From Alphaproteobacteria bacterium (lineage in GTDB: Bacteria; Pseudomonadota; Alphaproteobacteria; JAUXUR01): a stretch of 52,587 nucleotides of DNA. Below, in pieces: positions 1-10,537 of the stretch (the first letter of the stretch is position 1; the number at the start of each line of letters is the position of its first letter). The notes under the pieces were generated by a model. The model searched no databases. It saw nothing but the letters and a program-made list of their open reading frames with translations, and was not told the DNA's origin. The stretch covers positions 1-52,587 of the forward strand of contig JAUYSY010000083.1 of NCBI GenBank assembly GCA_030696155.1. The letters run 5' to 3'. Position numbers and translations under genes: made by a program.

Positions 1-2976
1 ATAGATATCATAAGCAGGTAATTGTGTTATAGGGCGTATCCCAAGTACACCACCTAACAATCCCAGGAGATAATTGCTCACATGAGGAACAATATTATAT
101 TGTTTGCCTGAAAGTGTGCTTGTAATTAAATTGATGCCCATTATTTTGAGACAGTCAAAATCTTGAAGAATTCGGTCTTTGAGATGATTTAAATCAAAGG
201 ATATGTCTTTATCAAGGCGCACATATTGATATGTAGCGTTAATTGCGTCTGATAAATTGCTTTCTATTGAGGTTTCATAAAGATTTAAAAAGCCAAGATA
301 CCACCCATTACGCATAAATCCATCCATAAGCTCTCTTAATTGATATCCAATAGTGTCGCTAAAATTATTTAATATATGTTGAAATTCGGATGATTCAACA
401 AATTTTGCTAATTGTTGTTTAACATTCTCTAAAGTAATGTTTTCTCCCCAACGGTCTTTTATTGTTTTAGCATCAATCATTTCAATAAATTTTTCTATTG
501 AATCTTTATCAAAGGAATCGCCGTATTTATTTGCTGGAAGATAGGCATCATATATTTTACAAAGATCATCTATCGTTTTATCAAATGTAGAAATTTTACT
601 TGATAATGTATGCATAATATAACAAAATTGTTTTATTCTATCGTTTTTATCATTAATCAAAACAATTTGAGAAATTAATTTTTTTAATTTTAATGAATTT
701 TTTGTTGTGTAATCAATCATATAATTATAAAAAATATGATTTTCTTTAAGCATTGTATTTATTATATCTAAAATTGTTTCTTTTTTTATTCTTTTTCTAT
801 TGATAAGAATAAAATTTTCTTCATATTCATTTAATGAATTTAATAATTCTTTTATATGTTCAATATTAGCTAAAGGTTCAGCAATAGCTTCTTCTGTATA
901 TGTATTTAAAACGACTTGCTTTTTGCCTGGTCCACATTGATTAAGGTCTTGAATTAGGGTGCATAACCTTTTGCGACCTTCATCTTCGCGCATTGTTGCA
1001 TATTTTGCAATGATGGCTTGCAGCATGATGCCTGTATCTGTAAAGGGGGGGTAAAAATAGCGTTTTAATTCCGTTGTAAAAGAAGAATTTTTTAGAATTT
1101 TTTGAATGTCTTTAGGAATTTTGTTGTTTAAAATAGTATATATTTGGGAATCTGTTGCAAGTGGTTTTTGCGTTAAAGGTCTATATGAAAAAATATTAGG
1201 ATCAAATTCAAAAATCATTTTTTGATTATTTGTCACGTGATCGATTTCAATTGTTTTTGAGTGATGAATCACATTTTCTTTTAATTTTTCAATCAATTGC
1301 TTGTAAACAAATAAGGGGCCTTTTTGTTCGTTGCTTGCTATAGCTGTCAATTTAATAATTTCTTGCATTCGTGGATGATCAGCGCCATATTTTTCAGTTA
1401 AATTTTTTGATATGTATTGTTGTCTATCAATGCCAATACGATCCCAATCATTTGCAAATACAGAGCGTACTTCTTTTTGGTTATTATCTTTGTTGATATA
1501 GTCTGATAAAATGATTTCTATGTTATGTGAGAGATGGTTAAGCGCCGTGAACTTAGAAAATTCTTCTTTGTCAACTTTGCCAATTTGTATTTTTGGTATT
1601 TGACCAAAGCATAGAGCATAACATTCTAAGAAGGAATCATTTCCTATTTGACTAAGTTGGGGGACAGAGGATAAATTGATTAATTTAATATCTTTGCATT
1701 TGTTAAGAAAATTGGATCCTATCGTCGTCAGTTGCGGTAAGAAAGATATATTGACGCTTTTAAGAGTCTTGCAGTTAGAAAGAAAATGATCCCCTATGTG
1801 GGTGAGTTTTGGCAAAGAAGAAAGTGTTATTTGTGTTAAATTTGGGCATTGTGTAAGAAAATGATTTCCTATATGGGTAATGTTTTTTAAAAAAGAGAGA
1901 TTAAGTTCTTTAAGAATGTTGCAATTGTAAAGGAAATGATCCCCTATATGGGTGATGTTTGTTAAGAATGATAAATTTATGTCTTTAAGAGAGTCACAAC
2001 CATAAAGAAAATAATCTCCTATATGTGTAATAGACATTGAAGAAGGAAAAATGATGTGTGTAAGTTTTGAAAGTGGGTCAGCTATTGAGTAATTATAAAG
2101 AAAGCAATTTCCTATGTGTGTTACTTTTTCTAAAGATGATAGATCGATTTGTTCATAGTTTTTGTAACCGGCAAGAAAATAATCACCTATATGAGTAACA
2201 TTTATTAAAGAAGATAGATTAATGTGTTTAAGAGAAGGGCAGTAAGAAAGAAATTGATCTTTTATATGAGTAATGCGCGATAAAGAAGATAGATCAATGT
2301 GCTGAAGGGCAGAACAACAAGAAAGGAATTTGTCGCCTATTTGAGTAATACGTAACGAAGAAGGTAGGTTAGCTTTTGTAAGCTTAAAACAACCACAAAG
2401 AAAGTTATTTCCTATGGATGTAACTTTTAGTAAGGGAGTAAGGTTTACCATTTGAAGGCTGCGGCATTCATCTAGGAAATTGTTATTAATTTCTTTGATT
2501 GCAGGAAGATCGCAAGTAATAGATTGAAGATTTGATTTACTTAAAAACCCTTCTGCAATACAAGTTGCAGATTCGTCGATATTGGTAAGCCATAAATTTT
2601 TGATAGAACTAATATCGTTTGCTTCAAGTTTTAGTTCTCCTGTTTTGCTCACATAATTATTTTGATCAACATTTAATACAATTCTTAATTCTGGAAAATT
2701 TGAAGCAATAACTTTTATGTTTGTATTTATTGTGGGTACTATAAGATATTGTGTCGATTGAGAATAATGTTTTTTCCATATTTCAGCATAATTGTTTCCG
2801 TAGACTGGCCATGATATTTGTTCTAATACTTTGATATTTAAAAAATTTGCGGTTTTGTCTTTTTCTTGAATTTTATTTTTAATTTCATTGATATCTTTTG
2901 AGGACAATGCTTCGCAAGAAAAATGAAAAACACAAGATAAAACAAATAGCAACATAAAAAATAAATTTTTTTTCAT
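1..2976 (-). CDS. Secreted BspA-type leucine-rich repeat protein (3' end beyond window)
   Basis: The minus-strand frame is open from an ATG at 2976 to base 1, giving 992 codons without a stop, so the C-terminus lies outside the window. An AGGTGA ribosome site lies about 8 bases upstream. The first 20 or so residues are a signal peptide (MKKNLFFMLLFVLSCVF), probably cut near CEA-LSS. From about residue 150 to 480 there are at least ten tandem repeats of about 23 to 24 residues with the pattern L-x-x-I-N-L-S-S-L-x-x-I-T-H-I-G-D-x-F-L-x-x-C, typical of LRR_5/BspA-like repeats that bind proteins on surfaces. The remaining 500 residues are helical, without a domain I recognise. It is divergent from nuoA. 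A role in host contact is inferred from export and repeats only. Confidence 0.85.
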   Translation of the reverse strand, partial: MKKNLFFMLLFVLSCVFHFSCEALSSKDINEIKNKIQEKDKTANFLNIKVLEQISWPVYGNNYAEIWKKHYSQSTQYLIVPTINTNIKVIASNFPELRIVLNVDQNNYVSKTGELKLEANDISSIKNLWLTNIDESATCIAEGFLSKSNLQSITCDLPAIKEINNNFLDECRSLQMVNLTPLLKVTSIGNNFLCGCFKLTKANLPSSLRITQIGDKFLSCCSALQHIDLSSLSRITHIKDQFLSYCPSLKHINLSSLINVTHIGDYFLAGYKNYEQIDLSSLEKVTHIGNCFLYNYSIADPLSKLTHIIFPSSMSITHIGDYFLYGCDSLKDINLSFLTNITHIGDHFLYNCNILKELNLSFLKNITHIGNHFLTQCPNLTQITLSSLPKLTHIGDHFLSNCKTLKSVNISFLPQLTTIGSNFLNKCKDIKLINLSSVPQLSQIGNDSFLECYALCFGQIPKIQIGKVDKEEFSKFTALNHLSHNIEIILSDYINKDNNQKEVRSVFANDWDRIGIDRQQYISKNLTEKYGADHPRMQEIIKLTAIASNEQKGPLFVYKQLIEKLKENVIHHSKTIEIDHVTNNQKMIFEFDPNIFSYRPLTQKPLATDSQIYTILNNKIPKDIQKILKNSSFTTELKRYFYPPFTDTGIMLQAIIAKYATMREDEGRKRLCTLIQDLNQCGPGKKQVVLNTYTEEAIAEPLANIEHIKELLNSLNEYEENFILINRKRIKKETILDIINTMLKENHIFYNYMIDYTTKNSLKLKKLISQIVLINDKNDRIKQFCYIMHTLSSKISTFDKTIDDLCKIYDAYLPANKYGDSFDKDSIEKFIEMIDAKTIKDRWGENITLENVKQQLAKFVESSEFQHILNNFSDTIGYQLRELMDGFMRNGWYLGFLNLYETSIESNLSDAINATYQYVRLDKDISFDLNHLKDRILQDFDCLKIMGINLITSTLSGKQYNIVPHVSNYLLGLLGGVLGIRPITQLPAYDIY

Positions 2977-3141
2977 AAGAAATCACCTGGCAAAACAAAA
3001 ATAAAAGGATTGAATTTTTTTAAATTATATGCATTTTTATAAAAAAGTCAAGAATATTGACATGTATTGAGGTGCTATTTTATTAATGTGAAAATATACC
3101 TTTCGTGAATTAAAGTGTTTGAAAATAAAACAAAAAAGTTA

Positions 3142-3296
3142 TTATGCTGAAATGATTTGGAAAGGCCGATTTTTCGGTATGAAATTTGAGGTGATTTTTG
3201 ATCCTGAAAATTTCGACAGAGAGTGGGTTTGCCTTAGAAATTTTTGGTTCAAAAAGTGACCAAAGGTCATTAGCTTTGGATTGCTTGGCTATATAC
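3142..3296. repeat. Dispersed repeat family A, copy A1
   Basis: About 155 bp, closely similar to 27369-27532 and partly to 30557-30655. The ends are imperfect inverted repeats related to TATACCCAAATGATTTG. The minus strand carries a short open frame whose peptide is nearly the same in A1 and A2, but it has no gene context and I treat it as repeat sequence. It lies in the divergent gap between the LRR gene and nuoA. Confidence 0.7.
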
Positions 3297-3433
3297 ATGA
3301 CGTTAATGATAAGCGTGCTTAAAATCCACGCTATAAGTTAAAATTGCTTTCCAAATGTGTTACCTACTTATATATTCAATCTAATAATGGTAAAATGCAG
3401 CATATTAAATGTCTGCTTTACGATGGGGCGAAT

Positions 3434-3799
3434 ATGGAAGCGTTGTTAAAAGATTATCTGCCTATTCTCATGTTTTTAGGGGTTGCTTTGGGCCTTGCTT
3501 CTGTCCTTGTGATTGCCTCTTATATTTTATCAAAACGTAAACCCGATGCTGAAAAATTATCTGCTTATGAATGTGGTTTTGCCCCTTTTGAAGATTCGCG
3601 CACACAATTTGATGTACGATTTTATTTGGTCACCATTCTTTTTATTATTTTCGATTTAGAGGTTGCTTTTCTGTTTCCCTGGGCGATTACCCTTAATGAA
3701 ACAGGTATCGTAGGGTTTTTAGCAGCTTTTATATTTTTAGCTATTTTAACAATAGGCTTTATCTATGAGTGGAAAAAAGGGGCTTTGGAATGGGAATAA
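3434..3799 (+). CDS. nuoA: NADH-quinone oxidoreductase subunit A (NuoA)
   Basis: A 121-residue inner-membrane subunit of complex I that helps join the peripheral arm to the membrane arm. Three hydrophobic helices are seen at about residues 8-32, 62-84 and 92-112. The conserved loop with YECGF (45-49, Cys47) and the acidic FDLEVAF in helix 2 are both present. The frame is open further upstream, to a TTG at 3344, but the family begins with a short N-terminus just before helix 1, so the ATG at 3434 is preferred. It heads the nuoABCDEFGHI block, with nuoB starting 4 bases after its stop. Confidence 0.95.
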   Translation: MEALLKDYLPILMFLGVALGLASVLVIASYILSKRKPDAEKLSAYECGFAPFEDSRTQFDVRFYLVTILFIIFDLEVAFLFPWAITLNETGIVGFLAAFIFLAILTIGFIYEWKKGALEWE

Positions 3800-3803
3800 A
3801 AAA

Positions 3804-4340
3804 ATGAGCCAGATTATCGATTGGCCAGGTCTGCCACAAAACCAAGACCCATTGTTAAAGCTTGCGACTGAAGAATTTAATAATCGGGGTTATATACTCA
3901 CACAAATGGATAAATTGACGGCCTGGGCAAGGTCTGGATCCTTATGGCCAATGACTTTTGGGTTGGCCTGTTGTGCTGTTGAAATGATGCAAACGGCCGC
4001 ATCTCGATACGATTTGGATCGTTTTGGTGTGGTGTTTAGACCAAGCCCAAGGCAATCAGATGTCATGATTGTAGCAGGAACCTTATGCAATAAAATGGCG
4101 CCTGCTTTACGTAAAGTTTATGATCAAATGGCAGAACCGCGTTATGTGATTTCCATGGGATCTTGTGCCAATGGCGGTGGGTATTATCATTACTCATATT
4201 CTGTTGTGAGGGGTTGCGATCGCATTGTGCCTGTTGATGTCTATGTGCCTGGATGCCCGCCAACGGCTGAAGCGCTTTTATATGGTATTATGCAGCTTCA
4301 AAAAAAGATTCGTCGAACAACACGTTTTGCGCGGGGCTAG
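3804..4340 (+). CDS. nuoB: NADH-quinone oxidoreductase subunit B (NuoB)
   Basis: A 178-residue peripheral-arm subunit that holds cluster N2, the last iron-sulfur centre before ubiquinone. The four ligands are visible: adjacent Cys56 and Cys57 in [10 protein letters not shown], Cys121 in [10 protein letters not shown] and Cys151 in [11 protein letters not shown]. The frame is open upstream into the end of nuoA, but the ATG at 3804, right behind the nuoA stop, gives the usual family N-terminus. nuoC follows 2 bases after the stop. Confidence 0.97.
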   Translation: MSQIIDWPGLPQNQDPLLKLATEEFNNRGYILTQMDKLTAWARSGSLWPMTFGLACCAVEMMQTAASRYDLDRFGVVFRPSPRQSDVMIVAGTLCNKMAPALRKVYDQMAEPRYVISMGSCANGGGYYHYSYSVVRGCDRIVPVDVYVPGCPPTAEALLYGIMQLQKKIRRTTRFARG

Positions 4341-4342
4341 GT

Positions 4343-4984
4343 ATGCAAACACAAGCAACAATTGCGCAATATGTAGCAGATACGGTTCCTAAGTTTTTAG
4401 AGCGTGTTGAGATTACTAAACATGCGATCATTTTATGGACGGATCATGCGCGACTTTTAAATTTAATGTTATTTTTACGTGACGATGCGTCTTGTGCTTT
4501 CAAGCAATTGGTAGAATTGACGAGCATTGATTATCCAGAAGAAATGAATCGTTTTGAAATGGTTTACCATTTGCTGAGTCTTCGGTTTAACATGCGTCTT
4601 GTTGTAAAATTAAAAACAACTGAAAATCAGAACGTTCCGTCTGTTACATCTCTATTTCGATGTGCGAATTGGATGGAGCGCGAAACTTGGGATATGTTCG
4701 GTATTAAATTTGAAGGCCACCCCGATTTACGTCGACTTTTAACGGATTATGGTTTTGAAGGTCATCCGTTGCGCAAAGATTTTCCGCTGACGGGCTTTGT
4801 TGAAATGCGTTATGACGATACTGAAAAACGGGTTGTGTATGAACCTGTGTCACTACGCCAAGATTTCCGTGTGTTTGATTTTGAAAGCCCTTGGGAGGGT
4901 ATGGCGCATAATGTGTTGAAGAACGTGTTGCCAGGCGATGAAAAAGCGACTTATGATCTGCCGCTGAAGAAGGAGTCTGCTTAA
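4343..4984 (+). CDS. nuoC: NADH-quinone oxidoreductase subunit C (NuoC)
   Basis: A 213-residue 30-kDa-type subunit of the complex I peripheral arm. The family signature is near residues 113-150: [18 protein letters not shown] followed by [20 protein letters not shown]. Unlike in E. coli, nuoC and nuoD are separate genes, as is usual in alphaproteobacteria. Its TAA stop overlaps the nuoD start by one base (TAATG), which suggests coupled translation. Confidence 0.97.
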   Translation: MQTQATIAQYVADTVPKFLERVEITKHAIILWTDHARLLNLMLFLRDDASCAFKQLVELTSIDYPEEMNRFEMVYHLLSLRFNMRLVVKLKTTENQNVPSVTSLFRCANWMERETWDMFGIKFEGHPDLRRLLTDYGFEGHPLRKDFPLTGFVEMRYDDTEKRVVYEPVSLRQDFRVFDFESPWEGMAHNVLKNVLPGDEKATYDLPLKKESA

Positions 4985-6162
4985 TGCCAGATACGCAGAT
5001 TAAAAATATTACGATTAATTTTGGACCACAACATCCTGCCGCCCATGGTGTGTTAAGGCTTGTACTTGAAATGGATGGTGAAATTGTTGAACGTGCTGAT
5101 CCGCATATCGGATTTTTGCATCGTGGGACTGAAAAATTAATCGAACATAAAAGCTATTTACAGGCATTGCCTTATTTTGACAGGCTCGATTATGTGGCGC
5201 CGATGAGTCAGGAACATGCTTTTGCCTTAGCTGTCGAAAAATTACTAGGGATTGAAGCGCCTATCCGTGGTCAATATATCCGTGTTCTTTTTGCAGAAAT
5301 CTCACGTATTTTGAATCATTTGCTTAATATTACGACTTTTGCGATCGATGTGGGCGCGATGACACCTTTGTTATGGGCCTTTGAAGAACGTGAAAAATTA
5401 ATGGAATTTTATGAACGTGTTTCAGGGGCGCGTTTGCACGCGGCCTATATTAGACCAGGCGGTGTGCATCAAGATTTGCCCGATGGTTTAGTTGAAGATA
5501 TTTATGCTTTTATGGAGCAATTTCCAAAGGTTTTAGGCGATATTGAAACATTGTTAAACGAGAATCGTATTTTTAAGCAACGTACTGTCGATATTGGCAT
5601 TGTAACCGCAGAAGATGCGTTGGATTGGGGTTTTACAGGTCCCATGTTGCGTGCGTCAGGTGTGCCGTGGGATTTGCGTAAAGCCCAGCCTTATGATGTG
5701 TACGCACAGATGGATTTTGATATTCCGATTGGCAAAACCAATGATTGTTATGCGCGGTATTTAGTCCGTGTTGAGGAAATGCGTCAAAGTTTACGTATTA
5801 TGAAACAAGCCTTGGATCAAATGCCAAAGGGTCCTGTTAAAGTTGATAATCGCAAGATTTCAGAGCCACCTCGTGCCGAGATGAAACAGTCTATGGAAGC
5901 CTTGATTCATCATTTCAAATTATATACGGAAGGCTATCACGTGCCTAAAGGTGAAATTTATACGGCTGTTGAAGCACCAAAAGGTGAGTTCGGCGTGTAT
6001 TTGATTTCAGATGACAGCAATAAACCGTATCGTTGTAAAATACGTGCGCCAAGTTATTTTGCCTTGCAAGCCTCTGAATTTATGGGTAAAGGTCATATGT
6101 TGGCAGATATGGTGGCAATTGTTGGGGCGATGGACATCGTTTTTGGGGAGATAGATAGATGA
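4984..6162 (+). CDS. nuoD: NADH-quinone oxidoreductase subunit D (NuoD)
   Basis: A 392-residue 49-kDa-type subunit that forms most of the ubiquinone pocket together with NuoB. The protein starts with the family pattern [20 protein letters not shown] and carries [20 protein letters not shown] near residue 46. The C-terminus (APSYFALQA, then [13 protein letters not shown]) is complete. Its stop overlaps the nuoE start (ATGA). The length is normal and I see no damage. Confidence 0.97.
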   Translation: MPDTQIKNITINFGPQHPAAHGVLRLVLEMDGEIVERADPHIGFLHRGTEKLIEHKSYLQALPYFDRLDYVAPMSQEHAFALAVEKLLGIEAPIRGQYIRVLFAEISRILNHLLNITTFAIDVGAMTPLLWAFEEREKLMEFYERVSGARLHAAYIRPGGVHQDLPDGLVEDIYAFMEQFPKVLGDIETLLNENRIFKQRTVDIGIVTAEDALDWGFTGPMLRASGVPWDLRKAQPYDVYAQMDFDIPIGKTNDCYARYLVRVEEMRQSLRIMKQALDQMPKGPVKVDNRKISEPPRAEMKQSMEALIHHFKLYTEGYHVPKGEIYTAVEAPKGEFGVYLISDDSNKPYRCKIRAPSYFALQASEFMGKGHMLADMVAIVGAMDIVFGEIDR

Positions 6163-6749
6163 ATATTCATAAATCAGAAGAATTTTCATTTTCGCCTGAA
6201 AATATGAAACGTGCTCAAGAAATTATGACGCATTACCCTGAAGGACGTCAGCAAAGTGCGTTGCTTCCTTTATTGGATATGGCACAACGTCAAAATGGTG
6301 GCTGGTTATCGCGTTATGCACTTGATTATTTAGCGCAATTTTTGGGTATCGCGGCGATCCGTGTGTATGAAGTTGCTAGTTTTTACTCCATGTTTAATTT
6401 AAAACCTGTGGGCCAACATTTGTTACAAGTTTGTACGACGACACCTTGCTGGTTGCGCGGTTCCGATGCGATTATGGATACATGTAAGTCAAAACTTGGT
6501 ATTGGTTTGGGCGAAACAACTGCGGATAAACAATTTACCCTTGTAGAAGTTGAGTGTTTGGGTGCTTGCGTGAACGCACCACTAGTGCAAATCAACGATG
6601 ATTATTACGAAGATTTAAATGCCGATCAAATGGCAAAAATTATCGATGATTTAAAAGCCGGCAAGAAAATAGAAATTGGGTCGCAATTGGGACGTAAAGG
6701 ATCAGCGCCAGAGGGTGGACCACAAGTTTTATGCGAGATAGTGAAATGA
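6159..6749 (+). CDS. nuoE: NADH-quinone oxidoreductase subunit E (NuoE)
   Basis: A 196-residue 24-kDa-type subunit with a thioredoxin-like domain that binds the 2Fe-2S cluster N1a in the NADH-oxidising module. The four cysteine ligands are Cys92 and Cys97 ([11 protein letters not shown]) and Cys133 and Cys137 ([10 protein letters not shown]). It overlaps nuoD by 4 bases. It is followed not by nuoF directly but by 273 bp filled with palindromic repeats. Confidence 0.96.
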   Translation: MNIHKSEEFSFSPENMKRAQEIMTHYPEGRQQSALLPLLDMAQRQNGGWLSRYALDYLAQFLGIAAIRVYEVASFYSMFNLKPVGQHLLQVCTTTPCWLRGSDAIMDTCKSKLGIGLGETTADKQFTLVEVECLGACVNAPLVQINDDYYEDLNADQMAKIIDDLKAGKKIEIGSQLGRKGSAPEGGPQVLCEIVK

Positions 6750-6793
6750 TACATAAATTATCTCATTATTGCGACGTAGCAACTTTCCTTTTT

Positions 6794-6970
6794 CGTCATT
6801 GCGAGGAACAAAGTGACGTGGCAATCTTTTTTCCTTCGTCATTGCGAGGGACGAAGTCCCGTGGCAATCTCTCTGTAACAATTAGATCGCCACACCCCCT
6901 GAAGGGGGTTCGCAATGACGATACGGGTAGGGTCTGTCATTGCGAGGAACGAAGTGACGCGGCAATCCAG
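6794..6970. repeat. Family F repeat cluster between nuoE and nuoF
   Basis: Three half-elements with the motif CATTGCGAGGAACGAAGTGA followed by GGCAATC lie head to tail, with one inverted unit (GATCGCCACACCCCCTGAAG, then GGGGGTTCGCAATGACG). The group can fold into long hairpins. The same sequence type is at 12187-12314, 41818-41852 and 46972-47114. Such motifs are widespread REP-like repeats in bacterial genomes. They fill the nuoE-nuoF gap without any sign of a terminator with a T-run. Confidence 0.85.
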
Positions 6971-7022
6971 AAAAGAAACCATCGGCATAATATAGATAAT
7001 CAACAAATAAACGGGCTATCCA

Positions 7023-8300
7023 ATGCTTCAAGATAAAGATCGTATTTTTCAAAATCTGTATGGTCTTCATGATTGGCGCATAAAAGCTGCTCAATCACGT
7101 GGTGCTTGGGTAGGCACGAAAGATCTTATCCTTAAAGGTCGTGATTGGATCATTGATGAAATGAAAAAATCGGGTCTACGTGGTCGGGGTGGCGCTGGTT
7201 TTCCAACAGGCATGAAATGGTCTTTTATGCCCAAAACAGAAGGTCCTAAACCCCATTATCTGGTTGTAAATGCAGATGAAAGTGAGCCTGGTACGTGTAA
7301 AGATCGTGATATTTTACGTCATGATCCGCATTTATTGCTTGAAGGCTGTCTTTTGGCGGGTTTTGCGATGGGTGCACACACAGCCTATATTTATATTCGT
7401 GGTGAATTTTATAACGAGGCGAGTAATGTAGCGCAAGCTATTCAAGAAGCCTATGCCAACAATATGATTGGTAAAAATGCATGTGGTTCTGGCTGGGATT
7501 TTGATATTCGTTTGCATCGCGGGGCAGGGGCTTATATTTGCGGTGAAGAAACGGCTTTGCTTGAAAGCCTAGAAGGTAATAAAGGCCAACCGCGCATGAA
7601 ACCACCTTTTCCTGCGGGTGTTGGGCTTTATGGTTGTCCTACAACGATTAATAATGTTGAAACAATTGCGTCCGCCCCTGATATTTTAAAACGTGGTGGT
7701 GCCTGGTTTTCTTCTATGGGTCGCCCTAATAATGTGGGTACGAAACTTTTTTGTATCTCTGGCCATGTGAACAAGCCTTGCAATGTTGAAGAAGAAATGG
7801 GGATTCCTCTGAAGGAACTCATTGAAAAACATGCAGGGGGTGTTCGCGGTGGCTGGGATAATTTATTGGCTATTATCCCAGGTGGGTCATCTGTCCCGCT
7901 TATTCCAAAATCAATTTGCGACACCGTCTTGATGGATTTTGATGCGTTACGTGAAGTCAAATCAGGTTTGGGGACTGCTGGTGTTATCGTCATGGATAAA
8001 TCGACGGATCTTATTAAAGCCATTGCGCGTCTATCGAAATTTTACAAACATGAAAGTTGTGGTCAATGTACACCTTGCCGTGAAGGCACAGGCTGGATGT
8101 GGCGTGTGATGGAACGCATGGTTAAAGGTAATGCGCGTCTTGAAGAAATTGATGAATTGTTAGAGGTTACAACCCAAGTTGAAGGCCATACGATTTGTGC
8201 CTTGGGTGATGCGGCCGCATGGCCCATACAGGGTTTAATGCGTCACTTTAGATATGTGGTTGAGGATCGGATTAAAAATGCAGGCTCAAAAGCTGCTTGA
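7023..8300 (+). CDS. nuoF: NADH-quinone oxidoreductase subunit F (NuoF)
   Basis: A 425-residue 51-kDa-type subunit that binds NADH, FMN and the 4Fe-4S cluster N3, and is the entry point of electrons into complex I. Visible signatures are the glycine-rich [13 protein letters not shown] and [14 protein letters not shown] for nucleotide and flavin binding, [19 protein letters not shown], and the cluster motif [15 protein letters not shown] with a final cysteine in HTICALGD. The gene starts after a repeat-filled gap. Its TGA stop lies in sequence resembling an arm of a family B element (8296-8312). Confidence 0.97.
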   Translation: MLQDKDRIFQNLYGLHDWRIKAAQSRGAWVGTKDLILKGRDWIIDEMKKSGLRGRGGAGFPTGMKWSFMPKTEGPKPHYLVVNADESEPGTCKDRDILRHDPHLLLEGCLLAGFAMGAHTAYIYIRGEFYNEASNVAQAIQEAYANNMIGKNACGSGWDFDIRLHRGAGAYICGEETALLESLEGNKGQPRMKPPFPAGVGLYGCPTTINNVETIASAPDILKRGGAWFSSMGRPNNVGTKLFCISGHVNKPCNVEEEMGIPLKELIEKHAGGVRGGWDNLLAIIPGGSSVPLIPKSICDTVLMDFDALREVKSGLGTAGVIVMDKSTDLIKAIARLSKFYKHESCGQCTPCREGTGWMWRVMERMVKGNARLEEIDELLEVTTQVEGHTICALGDAAAWPIQGLMRHFRYVVEDRIKNAGSKAA

Positions 8301-8331
8301 AATCAATAGGGTAATGATATTTTTTGGTCAG

Positions 8332-8450
8332 TTACCCAAACTATTTCGAAGTGTGGGTAGGAAAATGAGTGGTGAGGCCAACGGAGTGTATTCTTCATAC
8401 ATGAGTATGGTGAATCCCGAATTTGACGACCTCCACAATTTGAAAGAGGA
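8332..8450. repeat. Palindromic element family B, copy B1 (nuoF-nuoG gap)
   Basis: Related to 32353-32480 and 33916-34045. It contains GTGTGGGTAGGAAAATGAG, the core hairpin (read on the minus strand TCATGTATGAAGAATACACT) and CTCCAC at the inner edge of the right arm. The right arm, TTTGAAAGAGGAAGGG, contains the Shine-Dalgarno sequence of nuoG. A second arm-like piece, TTGAAATCAATAGGGTA, lies at 8296-8312 across the nuoF stop. Confidence 0.75.
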
Positions 8451-8458
8451 AGGGTAAC

Positions 8459-10537
8459 ATGCCTAAATTAATAATTGATGGAACAGAGATTGAGGTCCAA
8501 GCTGGAACAACAGTTTTTCAGGCTTGCCAACAAGCTGGTGTTGAAGTGCCTCATTTTTGTTTCCATGAACGATTAGCGATTGCTGGTAATTGCCGCATGT
8601 GTTTGGTGGAGCTTGAAAAAGCACCGAAACCGATTGCTTCTTGTGCTTATCCAACAGCAGACGGCATGGTTATTAAAACAAATACACCGATGGTTGAAAA
8701 AGCGCGTAAAGGCGTTATGGAATTTTTGCTTATTAATCATCCACTTGATTGTCCTATTTGTGACCAAGGTGGTGAATGTGATTTGCAAGATGAAGCCATG
8801 GCCTATGGTAAAGATCGCAGTCGTTACGAAGAAAACCGTCGAGCTGTCACTGATAAATATATGGGGCCACTTGTTAAAACAACGATGACGCGTTGTATTC
8901 ATTGCACGCGTTGCGTGCGGTTTATAACGGATGTTGCAGGCGTCGAAGAATTGGGTGCGACCGGTCGTGGCGAGAATATGGAAATCACGACTTATGTTGA
9001 AAAAGCGCTTACATCTGAATTATCAGGTAATATCATTGATTTATGTCCCGTAGGCGCATTGACGTCAAAACCTTATGAATTTAAAGCCCGTTCTTGGGAG
9101 CTTAAAAAAACAGAATCGATCGATGTTTTTGACGCGTTAGGCACTAATATTTGTATCAATACACGTGGGCCTGAAGTTATGCGCATTTTGCCGCGTTTGA
9201 ATGAAGATATTAATGAAGAATGGATGGCTGACAAAGCCCGCTTTGCCTATGATGGGCTTAAAAGACAGCGTTTGGATCGTCCTTATATCCGTCAAAATGG
9301 TAAATTAAAAGAATGCTCGTGGGATGCGGCATTAGAATTTGTTGCAACAAAAATTGAAACGGCAAAACCCAATGAAATGGCGGCCATTGCAGGCGATTTA
9401 TGCGATGTTGAATCCATGTTTGCGCTGAAAGAATTGATGCAATCATTGGATGTTCAAAATATAGATTGCCGTCAAGATGCAGCTTTTATACCTTTAGAAA
9501 CACGTGCACATTATTTATTTAATACGTCAATTGCCGGCATAGAAAAAGCTGATGTTTGTTTGGTTATAGGCGCGAATCTTCGTTGGGAAGCGCCATTGCT
9601 TAATGCGCGTTTACGTAAAACCTATCTTCAATCGAAATTAAAAGTTGGGATGATCGGTGAAGAACTCGATTTGACTTATCCTTATAGCCAAATAGGGACG
9701 GGGCCTGAGGCAATTGATTCTTTGTTAAATAATACACACCCTTTTGCTGCATTGTTAAAAAATGCAAAGAATCCGATGATTATCATTGGATCTGCATTGA
9801 TGACACGCGCTGATGCGCCTGCTTTGTTCCAAAAAATTCAGCAACTCATTGATACATTTGGTATTATTCGTGACGATTGGAATGGGTATAATCTGCTTCA
9901 TAAAGCAGCATCCCGCGTCGGTGGGTTGGATATTGGTTTTGTGCCAAATAAGAGTGCGATGAATACGGAACAGATTATTGAGGCTGCTCAAAAAGGAAGT
10001 TTAAAACTTCTTTATTTATTGGGTGCAGATGAGATTCATTTAAAGCCGCATCAAAATTGTTGTGTGATTTATCAAGGACATCATGGGGATATAGGCGCTC
10101 AAATTGCTGATGTTATTTTGCCGGGTGCTGCTTATTCTGAAAAGTCAGGAACTTATACCAATATTGAAGGCCGCGTACAACGGTCTGAAATGGCGTTATT
10201 TCCACCACATTTGGCGAAAGAAGATTGGAAGATTATTAGGGCGATTTCAGGCGCGATCGGTAAAGCATTGCCTTATAATTCAATCGAAGAATTGCGGTAT
10301 CAATTGGTTGAAAAATATCCACATTTTGGTCATATTGATCAGCTCGGTCAGGATAAATGGCAAAAAATTGACATTGCGTCATCGTCAAAAATTTCGGATA
10401 AACCATTTTTGAATGTCATTCAAAATTATTATATGACAGATGTTATTTCACGTGCTTCTTTGACCATGGCGAAATGTACAAAAGATATTTTGAATATTCA
10501 AGAACAACACGAAAATAAAAGGGTGGCCAATGCTTGA
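8459..10537 (+). CDS. nuoG: NADH-quinone oxidoreductase subunit G (NuoG)
   Basis: A 692-residue 75-kDa-type subunit, the largest of the peripheral arm, carrying clusters N1b, N4 and N5. The N-terminal ferredoxin-like domain has [12 protein letters not shown]. The next motif, [20 protein letters not shown], supplies the His/Cys ligands of N5, and [13 protein letters not shown] supplies N4 ligands. The rest is a molybdopterin-oxidoreductase-like domain without catalytic cofactor in this family. The ribosome site AGAGGAAGGG sits in the right arm of repeat B1. The gene overlaps nuoH by 8 bases. Confidence 0.97.
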   Translation: MPKLIIDGTEIEVQAGTTVFQACQQAGVEVPHFCFHERLAIAGNCRMCLVELEKAPKPIASCAYPTADGMVIKTNTPMVEKARKGVMEFLLINHPLDCPICDQGGECDLQDEAMAYGKDRSRYEENRRAVTDKYMGPLVKTTMTRCIHCTRCVRFITDVAGVEELGATGRGENMEITTYVEKALTSELSGNIIDLCPVGALTSKPYEFKARSWELKKTESIDVFDALGTNICINTRGPEVMRILPRLNEDINEEWMADKARFAYDGLKRQRLDRPYIRQNGKLKECSWDAALEFVATKIETAKPNEMAAIAGDLCDVESMFALKELMQSLDVQNIDCRQDAAFIPLETRAHYLFNTSIAGIEKADVCLVIGANLRWEAPLLNARLRKTYLQSKLKVGMIGEELDLTYPYSQIGTGPEAIDSLLNNTHPFAALLKNAKNPMIIIGSALMTRADAPALFQKIQQLIDTFGIIRDDWNGYNLLHKAASRVGGLDIGFVPNKSAMNTEQIIEAAQKGSLKLLYLLGADEIHLKPHQNCCVIYQGHHGDIGAQIADVILPGAAYSEKSGTYTNIEGRVQRSEMALFPPHLAKEDWKIIRAISGAIGKALPYNSIEELRYQLVEKYPHFGHIDQLGQDKWQKIDIASSSKISDKPFLNVIQNYYMTDVISRASLTMAKCTKDILNIQEQHENKRVANA

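Noticed and set aside
3110-3298. Open frame of 62 codons on the minus strand, with a matching peptide at 27342-27602
   Set aside because: Both lie in dispersed repeat A. The similarity follows the DNA repeat, there is no ribosome site, and the third copy is internally deleted.
6794-6970. Possible CRISPR array
   Set aside because: The repeats are inverted and directly repeated hairpin units of unequal spacing, also found elsewhere, with no unique spacers of equal length and no cas genes.
6731-7036. Open frame of 101 codons reading through the nuoE-nuoF gap
   Set aside because: It is translated family F repeat (HCEERSDAAIQ type), overlaps nuoE and nuoF ends, and has no gene-like features.
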